Source: Mesorhizobium metallidurans STM 2683 | Lineage (GTDB): Bacteria; Pseudomonadota; Alphaproteobacteria; Rhizobiales; Rhizobiaceae | Direction of reading: 5' to 3' | Length of the DNA: 64,000 nt | Assembly: GCF_000350085.1 (NCBI RefSeq) | Contig: NZ_CAUM01000020.1 | Span: forward strand, 31,868 to 95,867 | Shown: piece after piece, positions 20,134-28,238 of the stretch | Numbering within the stretch: position 1 is the first letter of the stretch | Layout of the letters: every line of letters starts with the position of its first letter | Notes under the pieces: generated by a model | What the model was told of the DNA's origin: nothing | What the model saw: only the letters and a program-made list of their open reading frames with translations | Databases searched by the model: none | Translations under genes and position numbers: made by a program

Positions 20134-20847
20134 TCACCCAACGCCGACATAGCGGCGGACGGCCGACGGATCGGCGCGCAGTTGCTCGACGTCGACGGTC
20201 TCGCGGTTGCGGCCGTTTTCGATGAATGAAACACGGTCGGCGACCGACAGCACGGCATCGACCCGCTGCTCGACGAGGATGGTCGAAACGCCTGATACAC
20301 GCAGCTTCGCCACCGTTTCGCGGATTTTCGCGATCATCGACGGCATCAGCCCTTCGGTCGGCTCATCGAGCAGCAGCACCTGCGGTTCGAGGCACAGTGC
20401 CCGGGCCATGGCCAGCATCTGCTGCTCGCCGCCGGACAGCGTGCCGGAGCGCTGTCTCAGCCGCTGGCGCAGCAGCGGGAAAAGGTCGAGCACGTTTTCG
20501 CGCGTCGCCTTGCCCTTGTTGCGCGTCATCAGGCCGATCTCGATATTTTCCGCCACCGTCATCTCGGCGAACAGCCGCCGGCCCTGCGGTACATAGGCGA
20601 CGCCGGCCTTCGGCACCTCATGCGCGGGAAGACCGGTCAATTCCTCGCCATCGAGCCTGATCGAACCGGCGCTCGACGGAATCAGCCCCATGATCGCCTT
20701 CAGCGTCGTCGTCTTGCCGGCGCCGTTGCGGCCGAACAGGCAAAGCACCTCGCCCTTGTTCAGCGCGAGGTCGAGGCCGTAGAGCACCTGGACATCGCCG
20801 TAGAAGCAATCCAGCCCGGAGATGGTCAGCGCCCTTGTTTCTGTCAT
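20134..20847 (-). CDS. livF: Branched-chain amino acid-type ABC transporter ATPase
   Basis: This 237-residue ABC ATPase of the LivF class shows Walker A FGRNGAGKTTTLKAI, AYVPQGRRLFAEMTVAEN, the signature LSGGEQQMLAMARAL and Walker B VLLLDEPTEGLMP. Its ATG overlaps the livG stop (ATGA). It is the last gene of the operon SBP-livH-livM-livG-livF transcribed leftward. The transported compound is not determined by the ATPase. Placement between pncA and pncB makes an N-heterocyclic or amide substrate possible, but that is inference. Confidence 0.92.
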   Translation of the reverse strand: MTETRALTISGLDCFYGDVQVLYGLDLALNKGEVLCLFGRNGAGKTTTLKAIMGLIPSSAGSIRLDGEELTGLPAHEVPKAGVAYVPQGRRLFAEMTVAENIEIGLMTRNKGKATRENVLDLFPLLRQRLRQRSGTLSGGEQQMLAMARALCLEPQVLLLDEPTEGLMPSMIAKIRETVAKLRVSGVSTILVEQRVDAVLSVADRVSFIENGRNRETVDVEQLRADPSAVRRYVGVG

Positions 20848-21569
20848 GGGGTCGCTCCGAGATAGGCGTCCTGCACCTCGGTGTTGGCCCGGATCTGCTC
20901 GGGCGTGCCTTCGGCCAGTATCTTGCCGGCGTTGAAGACGGTGATGCGGTCGGCAAGCTGCATGACGACAGGCATGTTGTGCTCGATCAGAAGCACGGTG
21001 GCGCTCCTGGCGATGTCGCGCACGAGTTCGATGAAATTGTCGATCTCGCTGTCGGCCAGCCCTTGCGTCGGCTCGTCGAGGATCAGCAGGCGCGGCTTCA
21101 GCGCCAACCCCATCGCCACTTCGAGCAGGCGCTGGTGACCGTAGGACAATTGCCCGGCCAGCATATGGGTGCGGTCGGCAAGGCCGGTGCGTTCGAGCGC
21201 CGCCATGACGCCGGTGCGGACCGCGCCCTTCGAGCGGCCGTCGGTGAGCGTGCGCTGCACCGGCAGCGCGACATTGTCGTAGACGCTGAGATTGGCAAAG
21301 ACGCTGGTGATCTGGAACGTGTAGGCGACGCCAAGCCGTACCCTGGCATAGGCCGGCAGATTGGTGATGTCGGCGCCGTCGAAGACGACCATGCCCGAGG
21401 ATGGCTGGATGCGGCCGCTGACCAGGCTGACGAAGGTGGTCTTGCCGGCGCCGTTAGGCCCGATGACGGCGCGGATCTCGCCCGGCATCATCGCGAAGTC
21501 GACATTGGCGACGGCGCGCAGGCCGCCGAAATTGCGCGACAGGCCCTTGGTGGTCAGCAGCGGCATCAT
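20844..21569 (-). CDS. livG: Branched-chain amino acid-type ABC transporter ATPase
   Basis: This 241-residue LivG-class ATPase has Walker A IGPNGAGKTTFVSLVSG, GVAYTFQITSVFANLSVYDN, the atypical signature LSYGHQRLLEVAMGL and Walker B LLILDEPTQGLADSE. The start ATG at 21569 overlaps the livM stop. The signature motif reads LSYGH rather than LSGGQ, a variation common in LivG. The long open frame continuing upstream through livM is an out-of-frame shadow and does not indicate a fusion. Confidence 0.92.
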   Translation of the reverse strand: MMPLLTTKGLSRNFGGLRAVANVDFAMMPGEIRAVIGPNGAGKTTFVSLVSGRIQPSSGMVVFDGADITNLPAYARVRLGVAYTFQITSVFANLSVYDNVALPVQRTLTDGRSKGAVRTGVMAALERTGLADRTHMLAGQLSYGHQRLLEVAMGLALKPRLLILDEPTQGLADSEIDNFIELVRDIARSATVLLIEHNMPVVMQLADRITVFNAGKILAEGTPEQIRANTEVQDAYLGATP

Positions 21570-22528
21570 GGCAACCATCCGAGCCAACGCTGGCGGATGG
21601 TGCCCAGGATGCCTTTGGGGAAAAACAGCACCAAAAGAATGAGCGCGATGCCAACGATCAAGAGATAGGCCGAGGTGTAGCCGCTGGTGATGTCGACGAT
21701 GTAGTACATGAACAGCGTGCCGATCATGGGCCCTAACGTCGTGGCAGCACCCCCCAGCAGCACCCAGAGCAGCGGCAGGATGGAATATTGCACCGAAGCG
21801 AAGCTCGAACCGACATAGCCGAACAGCAGCGCATAGGCGGCACCGGACGCCGCACAGATGGTGCCTGAGATGACGACTGCGGCGAGCTTGTTGGAAAACG
21901 TGTCGTAGCCGAGCATCTTCGTGCGCTCCTCGTTCTCGCGGATGGCGACCAGCACGCGGCCATACCTGGAACGGACGACGGCGAGGGTGACGAGCAGCAC
22001 GGTCGAAAACAGCGCCAGCGCGCTCATGTAGCGGACAGTCGGGTTGGTGAGGTCCAGCGATGTCGCGCCGAAGCCGAGCACCCGCGCCGGCTGCGGCACC
22101 ACCATGCCCTGGTCGCCGCCGGTCCATGAAGCGAAATAGAGAATGACCAGGTAAAAGACCTGCGCGAACATCATGGTGACGATCATGAAGGCGACGCCGG
22201 AGGTACGCAGCGCCAGCACGCCGATGACCAAGGAAAGAGCCGCGCCGCAGAGGATGCCGGCGGCGAAGGCGGCCGGCACGCTCCAGCCGAGATGGATGAC
22301 GGCGAGACCCGCGCCATAGAGCCCGGCGGAAAAGAACATGGCGTGGCCAAGGCTGAGCAGACCGACATAGCCGAACAGCATGTTGTAGCCCATGGCGAAG
22401 ACAGCCAGCACCATGATGCGGGCAAGCAGGCCATGATGATAGTCGGGCAAGACGAAGCTCAAGGCGAAGAGCAAGGCGATGACGCCGAGATGCAGCGCAT
22501 AGGGTTTTGCCGGCGAAGCATCCTTCAT
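21566..22528 (-). CDS. livM: Branched-chain amino acid-type ABC transporter permease
   Basis: This 320-residue inner-membrane permease has about 9-10 hydrophobic segments. LivM marks include MGYNMLFGYVGLLSLGHAMF near residues 47-66, FMIVTMMFAQVFY, and the EAA-like RENEERTKMLGYDTFSNKL loop that docks with the ATPases. It overlaps livH at its start and livG at its end by 4 bases each, showing tight translational coupling. Confidence 0.92.
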   Translation of the reverse strand: MKDASPAKPYALHLGVIALLFALSFVLPDYHHGLLARIMVLAVFAMGYNMLFGYVGLLSLGHAMFFSAGLYGAGLAVIHLGWSVPAAFAAGILCGAALSLVIGVLALRTSGVAFMIVTMMFAQVFYLVILYFASWTGGDQGMVVPQPARVLGFGATSLDLTNPTVRYMSALALFSTVLLVTLAVVRSRYGRVLVAIRENEERTKMLGYDTFSNKLAAVVISGTICAASGAAYALLFGYVGSSFASVQYSILPLLWVLLGGAATTLGPMIGTLFMYYIVDITSGYTSAYLLIVGIALILLVLFFPKGILGTIRQRWLGWLP

Positions 22529-23406
22529 CGCGATGCCGTTCCAAACAGGCCCTGCGGCCGGAACACCAGCACCATGGCGACCAGCAGCGTGGCGATGATC
22601 TTGGCCAGCGTCGGCGAGAAGAACACCGAGATGATGCCGTCCGACAAGCCGATAAGCACAGCGGCGACAAGGGTGCCGCGCAGCGAGCCGAGACCGCCGA
22701 TGATGACGACGATGAAGGAGAGCAGCAGCGGGTCCTGTCCCATCAGGTAATGAGCCTGGCTGATCGGCACGATCAGCACCGCGGCCACCGCGGCCAGCAT
22801 GGCGCCGAGCGCGAAGACGCCGGCATAGACCCGGTCGACCGGAATGCCGAAGGCCTGCGCCGTCTCGCTGTCATATTGCGTGGCGCGCATGATGAGCCCG
22901 ATCTTCGTGCGGGTCAGCACGAACCATGTCGCTGCAAGCAGCAGCGCCGAGGCCGCTATGACCGACAGCTTGTAGCCGGAATAGCCGAACCAGGGCAGCA
23001 GGATGCGATAGCTGAAGGGCGGCTCGACCGGCCGCGCCTCCGGACCGTAGAAGGTCAGCGCCAATTGCTGGATGATGTAGAGCATGCCGATGGTGGCGAC
23101 GATGGTGGCTTCGGGATTGTAGTTGAGCCGGCGCAGCACCAGCCGCTCGGCGAACAGCGCAACAGCGCCGACGATCAGCGGCGCCAGCACGAGAGCGGCG
23201 AGGAAGCCGAGCGCCGGATGGCCAGAAATCGCCGTCGAGATCGCCCAGGCCAGCACCGCGCCCAGCATGAAGAACTCGCCATGGGCGACATTGACGACGC
23301 GCATGACGCCGAACACCAGCGACAGGCCAAGCGCCATCAGCGCCAGCACGGCGGAGGTGACGAGGCCTTCGAGGGCGGCGAGGAGGAGGTGAGGTCCGAA
23401 ATGCAT
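22525..23406 (-). CDS. livH: Branched-chain amino acid-type ABC transporter permease
   Basis: This 293-residue LivH-family permease shows the conserved N-terminal ALGLSLVFGVMRVVNVAHGE, the ATQYDSETAQAFGIPVDRVY coupling loop and VVIIGGLGSLRGTLVAAVLI near the C-terminus. It partners LivM in the membrane. The gap of 218 bases between the binding protein gene and livH contains a large palindromic repeat, which may set different expression levels for binding protein and membrane parts. Confidence 0.92.
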   Translation of the reverse strand: MHFGPHLLLAALEGLVTSAVLALMALGLSLVFGVMRVVNVAHGEFFMLGAVLAWAISTAISGHPALGFLAALVLAPLIVGAVALFAERLVLRRLNYNPEATIVATIGMLYIIQQLALTFYGPEARPVEPPFSYRILLPWFGYSGYKLSVIAASALLLAATWFVLTRTKIGLIMRATQYDSETAQAFGIPVDRVYAGVFALGAMLAAVAAVLIVPISQAHYLMGQDPLLLSFIVVIIGGLGSLRGTLVAAVLIGLSDGIISVFFSPTLAKIIATLLVAMVLVFRPQGLFGTASR

Positions 23407-23433
23407 CCGTTAGGCACCGGCGGATGCGCGAGG

Positions 23434-23591
23434 CACCCCCCTCTGTCCTGCCGGCCATCTCCTGCTCAAGGGAGGAGATCGGATTTCATCTAAGGTTTCG
23501 CCAATTGCCAGGCTCGGCAGGTAGCCGCCTTCGCACAAACTGCCAATCTCCCCCCTTGAGGGGGAGATGGCCGGCAGGACAGAGGGGGGTG
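23434..23591. repeat. 158-base intergenic element with perfect 29-base terminal inverted repeats
   Basis: The left arm (23434-23462, beginning CACCCCCCTCTGTCCTGCCG) is the exact reverse complement of the right arm (23563-23591). A smaller hairpin (ATCTCCCCCC/GGGGGAGAT) sits inside next to the right arm. A diverged copy of the right half recurs at 25421-25466. No coding capacity for mobility is seen, so it resembles a MITE-like or REP-like rhizobial repeat. Confidence 0.7.
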
Positions 23592-23624
23592 GCTTGGCTC
23601 CCATGCTTAAAGACAAAGCCGTGT

Positions 23625-24926
23625 CTAAAGCGCCTGCGTCGTGTAATCCCCTTCCGGCTCGTAAAGGCCGTCCTCGATCTTGGTCTTGTGGACGACCTTC
23701 AGCTTGCCGCCTTCGACCTTGGAGATGTTCTGGATGCCGAAGCACTGGTGGATCTTGCCGTTGAAGGTCTTTGGTCCCTGCGGATGCTCGTGTCCCTCGG
23801 CGAATTCGGTCAGGGCCTCGGTCGCCTCGACCAGCTTGGCGCGGTCTTCCGGTCCCTTGTAGCCAGCATCCTCCATCGCCTTCTTGACGACATAGAGCGT
23901 TTCCCAGCAGCCGAACATGTGCGCGGCGGTGGAGACGTCCTTGGGATCGCCGACGGCGGCGCCATTGTCGTCGATGCCGACAGCGGCGCGGTAGGCTTTT
24001 TGCGCGGCGGAATCGTCAGGCTGGGCGTAACGCGGCGAGCCTTCCCAGAAATGGCTCCCGTCGAGGAATTCGAGGCCGGGGCTGTTGATGTCGGTGGCTT
24101 CCAGCGAATCGATGAAGCCGAACAGCTGCGGCCGGTTGGAACCGTAGAACTCGCCAAGTTCCTTGACGAAGGTGAGTACCGCCGGGCCGACCATGACGTG
24201 ATAGATCACCTCGGTCTCGGCCGGGATCTGCGGAAAATATTTGGTGAAGGAGGATTCTGTCGGCGGGATGGCGATCTGGGCGATGACCTCGGCACCTTGC
24301 GCCTTCAGCGCCGGCGGCAGGTAGTCGCGATGGTCGTAGCCGAAGGCAAAGTCGGGGAATATCTGCGTCACCTTCTTGCCTGCGTTCGCCGCGATCCATG
24401 GCGCCATCGCCTGGATCTGGCTCTTCACGTCGGTGATGCCGGGCTGGAAGACGTAGCGGTTGAGCTTGGTCGAGGCGACGTGGTGACCCTCGCTGACGAC
24501 AAAGTAAGGCATCTTGGCCTCGCCGGCGGCCGGCGCCGAACCGATGACGACATGCGAAAACAGCGTGCCGAAGACGATGTCGGTTTTGTGCTGGGTGGCG
24601 AATTTACCGACTACCTCGGCGCCACGACCGGGATCGGTGCCGTCATCCTCGATGATCACTTCGACCGGCCGGCCGTTGATGCCGCCGGCGTCGTTGATCG
24701 CCTTGATCGCGGCCGCCGTGGTCTTCTCGTACCAGCGGCCATAGGCGGCGCCGATGCCGGTACGGTGCGACTGGAAGCCGATCTTGATTGGCGCCGAACT
24801 CTGCGCCTGGCTGTAACGCACGAAACCGGGCGCGACAGCGAGACCGGCGCCGGCGGCCAGACCTTTCAGCGCCGTGCGGCGGGTAAGACCGGTTTTCGAG
24901 AGATCGAAAGTCTTGCTCTTGTGCAT
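23625..24926 (-). CDS. ABC transporter substrate-binding protein (Peripl_BP_6, liv type)
   Basis: This 433-residue periplasmic binding protein carries a twin-arginine-like leader (LTRRTALKGLAAGAGLAVAP, then SQAQ cleavage near residue 42). The mature part starts PIKIGFQSHRTGIGAAYGRW and includes INDAGGINGRPVEVIIEDD and DIVFGTLFSHVVIGSAPAAG, the usual Leu/Ile/Val-binding-fold landmarks. It is the first gene of the leftward livHMGF operon. The family binds amino acids, amides, urea or aromatic acids. It is not an obvious UrtA and the ligand is open. Confidence 0.9.
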   Translation of the reverse strand: MHKSKTFDLSKTGLTRRTALKGLAAGAGLAVAPGFVRYSQAQSSAPIKIGFQSHRTGIGAAYGRWYEKTTAAAIKAINDAGGINGRPVEVIIEDDGTDPGRGAEVVGKFATQHKTDIVFGTLFSHVVIGSAPAAGEAKMPYFVVSEGHHVASTKLNRYVFQPGITDVKSQIQAMAPWIAANAGKKVTQIFPDFAFGYDHRDYLPPALKAQGAEVIAQIAIPPTESSFTKYFPQIPAETEVIYHVMVGPAVLTFVKELGEFYGSNRPQLFGFIDSLEATDINSPGLEFLDGSHFWEGSPRYAQPDDSAAQKAYRAAVGIDDNGAAVGDPKDVSTAAHMFGCWETLYVVKKAMEDAGYKGPEDRAKLVEATEALTEFAEGHEHPQGPKTFNGKIHQCFGIQNISKVEGGKLKVVHKTKIEDGLYEPEGDYTTQAL

Positions 24927-25079
24927 GATGCCGTTCCCCTTGTTCAGCGTTCCGAGCGAAACGTCCGCTCATTTCCGGAAGTCGAAAAATTGCATGTGTA
25001 CAAACTAAATCACCAAAGTACGGACACGGCAATGCCGGTTCCCTGGGGTAATCCCGGTTTATTTTCCAGCGCAAAAGCC

Positions 25080-25408
25080 TCAGCCAACCGTCGGCATGGC
25101 AAGCAGCCAGAGGCCGAAGACGGTATAGGCGATCATCAGCACGGTGAGCGGCAACTGGCTGAGCGCGGTGCGTGCAGGAACCGGGTGCAACCGCTAGGCG
25201 AGGCCGTGGGCGACAAGCACGGCGAGCATGTGGCCGGCGATGATGACGCCGGCCTGCAGATTCCACAGCCACCAGGCCGAGCCGGCGCCGGCGACCACGC
25301 CGGCTTCGATCTCCATGTCGGCGGTGCCGAACAGGTTCCAGCCCAGTGCAAACGGGTCGGACAGGGCAGCAACCGCATACTGGCCGTCGACGAGCAGCGC
25401 GCCACTCG
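25080..25408 (-). pseudogene. Remnant of an integral membrane protein, truncated and with an in-frame stop
   Basis: Reading the minus strand from about 25408, one frame gives a hydrophobic sequence (ALLVDGQYAVAALSDPFALG, then WWLWNLQAGVIIAGHMLAVL). It meets TAG at 25196-25194 and continues in the same frame through TALSQLPLTVLMIAYTVFGL to a TGA at 25082-25080. This looks like the C-terminal part of a polytopic membrane protein with one nonsense mutation (perhaps GAG to TAG). Its upstream part is missing where an intergenic repeat begins. The parent family is not recognised. Confidence 0.6.
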
Positions 25409-25420
25409 AACGAATTGCCG

Positions 25421-25466
25421 ATCTCCCCCCTTGCGGGGGAGATGTCCGGCAGGACAGAGGGGGGTG
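25421..25466. repeat. Partial copy of the 23.5-kb intergenic repeat
   Basis: ATCTCCCCCC/GGGGGAGAT forms a hairpin, and the sequence runs on into GTCCGGCAGGACAGAGGGGG, matching the right arm at 23563-23591 with one change. It sits at the break point of the membrane-protein pseudogene, so the repeat may mark an old rearrangement. Confidence 0.6.
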
Positions 25467-25531
25467 GGCGGGAACTCACGCTATCCGAGGTTTCCATCTT
25501 GACCGGCGGACGAACCAATCCGTCGGCCCCC

Positions 25532-26836
25532 TCAAACCTTGACCAACTGCTCCACGCGGTCCTTGGCGCCGAAGATCCGGAGATAGCGCTCGATCTCCTT
25601 CTCGTCGCCGGTCGCCTTGGCCGGGTTGTCGGACAGCTTGACCGCCGGCCTGCCATTGGCTTCGGTGACCTTGCAGACCAGCGAGATGGCGTCGAGGCTG
25701 TTGGTTTCGATCGGCGCGCAGTCTTCGAAATCATTGGTCAGATTGGTGCCCCAGCCGAAGGACATGCGCACCTTGCCGCGGAAATGGCGGTAGGTTTCCT
25801 CGATGGTCTCGACCTCGAGCCCGTCGGAGAAGATGAGCAGCTTCTGCTTGGGGTCCTTGCCCTTCTCGCGCCACCAGGAAATGATCTTCTCGCCGCCCTC
25901 GATCGGGGGCGCGCTGTCGGGGCGGAAGCCGGTCCAGTCGGCGACCCAGTCCGGCGCGTCGCGCAGGAAGGAGGCGGTGCCGAAAGCGTCGGGCAGCACG
26001 ATCAGCAGATTGCCGCCATAATAGCGCTGCCAGTCCTGCAGCACTTTGTAGGGCGACTGTTTCAGTTCCTTTTCCGACTTGGCGAGCGCGGCGAACACCA
26101 TCGGCAATTCATGCGCGTTGGTGCCCAGCGCTTCGAGGTCGTTGTCCATGGCAAGCAGCACGTTGGAGGTGCCGGTGAAGGCTTCGCCAATGCCCTCCTT
26201 CAGCGCTTCGACGCACCAGCGCTGCCACAGGAAGGAATGGCGCCGGCGGGTGCCGAAGTCGGAAATGCGGATACCGGGCAACGCCTTCAGCCGCTCGGTC
26301 TTGGCCCACATCTTGGCCTTGGCGCGGGCGTAGAGTACGTCGAGCGCGAAGGGCCCGAAGGCCCGCATGGCCGCGCGCGAGCGCAATTCGTTGATGATGG
26401 CGAGCGCCGGGATTTCCCACAGCGTCGTGTACATCCACGGGCCGCTGAAGGAGAGCTCGTACTGGCCGTCGCGCCTGGACAGCTCATAGTCGGGCAGGCG
26501 GAAGCCTTCCAGCCAGGCGAGGAACTCCGGTTCGAAGATCTGCTTGCGGCCGTAGAAATTGTTGCCGCCGAGCCAGATCATCTCCTTCTTGGAGAAGCGC
26601 AAGGTGCGGGCATGGTCGAGCTGGTCGCGCAGCTCTCCTTCGTCGATCTCATCGGCGAGACGCACCGAGGTGGTGCGGTTGATCAGCGAGAAGGTGGCGT
26701 CGACCTTGGGATACATGCCCCAGATCATCTGCAGCATCAAAAGCTTGTAGAAGTCGGTGTCGAGCAGGCTGCGGACGATCGGGTCGAGCTTCCAGGTGTG
26801 GTTGTAGACGCGCCGCGCTATATCGGTCTTAGCCAT
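25532..26836 (-). CDS. pncB: Nicotinate phosphoribosyltransferase
   Basis: This 434-residue cytoplasmic enzyme makes nicotinate mononucleotide from nicotinate and PRPP with ATP hydrolysis, the committed step of the Preiss-Handler NAD salvage route. Family landmarks are [30 protein letters not shown], the [12 protein letters not shown] motif around the phosphorylated-histidine region, [22 protein letters not shown] and [11 protein letters not shown]. Length is close to the proteobacterial type (about 400-435). Together with pncA 7 kb away it completes nicotinamide-to-NAD salvage. Confidence 0.96.
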   Translation of the reverse strand: MAKTDIARRVYNHTWKLDPIVRSLLDTDFYKLLMLQMIWGMYPKVDATFSLINRTTSVRLADEIDEGELRDQLDHARTLRFSKKEMIWLGGNNFYGRKQIFEPEFLAWLEGFRLPDYELSRRDGQYELSFSGPWMYTTLWEIPALAIINELRSRAAMRAFGPFALDVLYARAKAKMWAKTERLKALPGIRISDFGTRRRHSFLWQRWCVEALKEGIGEAFTGTSNVLLAMDNDLEALGTNAHELPMVFAALAKSEKELKQSPYKVLQDWQRYYGGNLLIVLPDAFGTASFLRDAPDWVADWTGFRPDSAPPIEGGEKIISWWREKGKDPKQKLLIFSDGLEVETIEETYRHFRGKVRMSFGWGTNLTNDFEDCAPIETNSLDAISLVCKVTEANGRPAVKLSDNPAKATGDEKEIERYLRIFGAKDRVEQLVKV

Positions 26837-26881
26837 GTCTCGATGCCGCCTTCGCTGCTCGCTCTAGCTTTTTTGCTTAGC

Positions 26882-26948
26882 GCAATTCCCCAGGGAAAGC
26901 GCTAGGCGCTTTTCCCGGGAAACCGCTGCGCACTTTTCCTGGAATTGC
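26882..26948. repeat. RIME-like palindromic intergenic repeat
   Basis: The outer arms GCAATTCC (26882-26889) and GGAATTGC (26941-26948) enclose a central hairpin GGGAAAGCGC-TAG-GCGCTTTTCCC. This matches the style of rhizobial RIME-type mosaic elements, which often carry GCAATTCC ends. It lies between pncB and the LysR gene in a 219-base region with no other feature. Confidence 0.6.
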
Positions 26949-27055
26949 TCCAAATGCCTATTAGCATTGAATTTTCGAAAGCGCTGCCCGCTTTGCGGGC
27001 TGGCCCGACAAAAAGAAAATCCTGCGGCAAGCACCGCGTTTCATCTGAAGCGGCC

Positions 27056-28046
27056 TCAGGAGGCCGGCTTGGCGCCGACGACCCTGAGCGCCGGGCGCTT
27101 GCGGCGGATGCCGATGCGGCCAGCCACCGGTGCGTCGGCGCGGCTGTCGGCCTGCTGTTTTTCAGCGAACAGCCAGTCGATGAACAATTGCACGATCGGC
27201 GTCGACTTCATCTCGTTGCGGCAGACGACGTAGAAATCATCGACCGCCGGCACCGACAGGCTGAACGGCGCGACAAGCATGCCCCTGGCGAGCAGCGCGC
27301 TTGCGGTGACGGAATCGCCAAGCGCCACGCCATGGCCGTGGACCGCGGCTTCGGTTGCCGTGCGGGCGTCGCCGAGATGGTGGCGGCGGCCGCGCTCCAG
27401 ATCCAGCCCGTCGGCGGCCGCCAGCCAGGTGTGCCATTCGCGGCCGTCGTCGCCATGCAGGAAGACGTGATCGGCGAGATCGCGCACGGTGCGGATCGGG
27501 CGATTGTTGATCAGCGTCGGGCTGACCACCGGGAACAGTTCGAGGCCCGACCATTTGCGCATCCAGCAGTCGCTCCAGCTGCCGTTGCCATAGTGCACGC
27601 AGACGTCGATCTCAGGCGCGCGAATGTCCCTGGCGTCGTTGGAGGGGATCAGCGTCAGCCTGATGTCGGGATATTGCGCCATGAAGCTGCCCAGTCGCGG
27701 CGTCATCCAGAGCAAGAGCAGCGCCGGCACGCAGGACACCGAAAGCGTGCCGGCGCTGGCCGGCCGGGTCATGCGCTGGGGTGGCGGCGGCGATGCCGTC
27801 GAAAGCGGTCGACACCGCCGGCAAAAGTTCGGCACCGTGCGGTGTCAGCTTCACCCGCTGGCCGGTGCGTTCGAACAGCTTGACGCCGAGCGATTGTTCA
27901 AGCGCCTTGATCTGATGGCTGATGGCGCCATGGGTGACGTTGAGCTCGGCGGCAGCCTTGGTCAATGAGGCGTGGCGGGCCGTCGCCTCGAAGGCGCGCA
28001 GCGGATTCAGCGGAGGCAGACGCTTGGCCATGAGACCCAGGAACAT
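27056..28046 (-). pseudogene. LysR family regulator (GcvA-like) split by a frameshift
   Basis: The N-terminal frame (from ATG 28046) encodes a LysR helix-turn-helix: LRAFEATARHASLTKAAAEL and NVTHGAISHQIKALEQSLGV. After STAFDGIAAAT the LysR effector domain continues in another frame (MTRPASAGTLSVSCVPALLL through GREWHTWLAAADGL to the end at 27056). The join is at a run of four G (27778-27781 on the plus strand). Removing one base restores ATQRMTRP, the expected continuation. Either the gene is inactivated or there is a sequencing error in this homopolymer. It is divergent from the ureohydrolase gene and is its likely regulator. Confidence 0.8.
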
Positions 28047-28063
28047 TGTGAGATTTTCTCACA
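28047..28063. promoter_or_regulatory. Perfect inverted repeat abutting the LysR start codon
   Basis: TGTGAGATTTTCTCACA has 7-base perfect arms and a 3-base centre and directly adjoins the LysR start at 28046. It contains the T-N11-A pattern of LysR boxes and lies between the divergent regulator and ureohydrolase genes. It is a good candidate for an autoregulatory site. Confidence 0.5.
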
Positions 28064-28238
28064 GTCGGCACCCTAACAATATCAATTGATTTTTCAATGC
28101 GGCTGCCCGACACTTTACCTGGAAACAGCATCAAGACGTGAAATCTGCAGGCAGCCAGCGGGACAGCGAACCGGCCGGATGACGGTCATCGCCAAGCGTT
28201 GCCGGCCGCACCGGATCAGCCATCGAGGAGGAGCGGAC

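Noticed and set aside
20844..22670. Apparent 608-residue fusion of LivG with an upstream domain
   Set aside because: The upstream part is an out-of-frame reading of livM with Arg-rich nonsense. The true livG starts at 21569 with an ATGA overlap.
20134..24926. Urea transporter (UrtABCDE) identity for the liv-type operon
   Set aside because: Subunit lengths and motifs are general LivHMGF type, and the locus is far from urease; nothing specific to Urt proteins is visible.
23424..25502. 692-codon plus-strand open frame across the liv binding-protein gene and flanking repeats
   Set aside because: It reads through palindromic repeats and antisense to a clear binding protein with signal peptide; no domain or ribosome site supports it.
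25346..26905. 519-codon plus-strand open frame opposite pncB
   Set aside because: It is antisense to an unmistakable PncB and starts in a repeat element.
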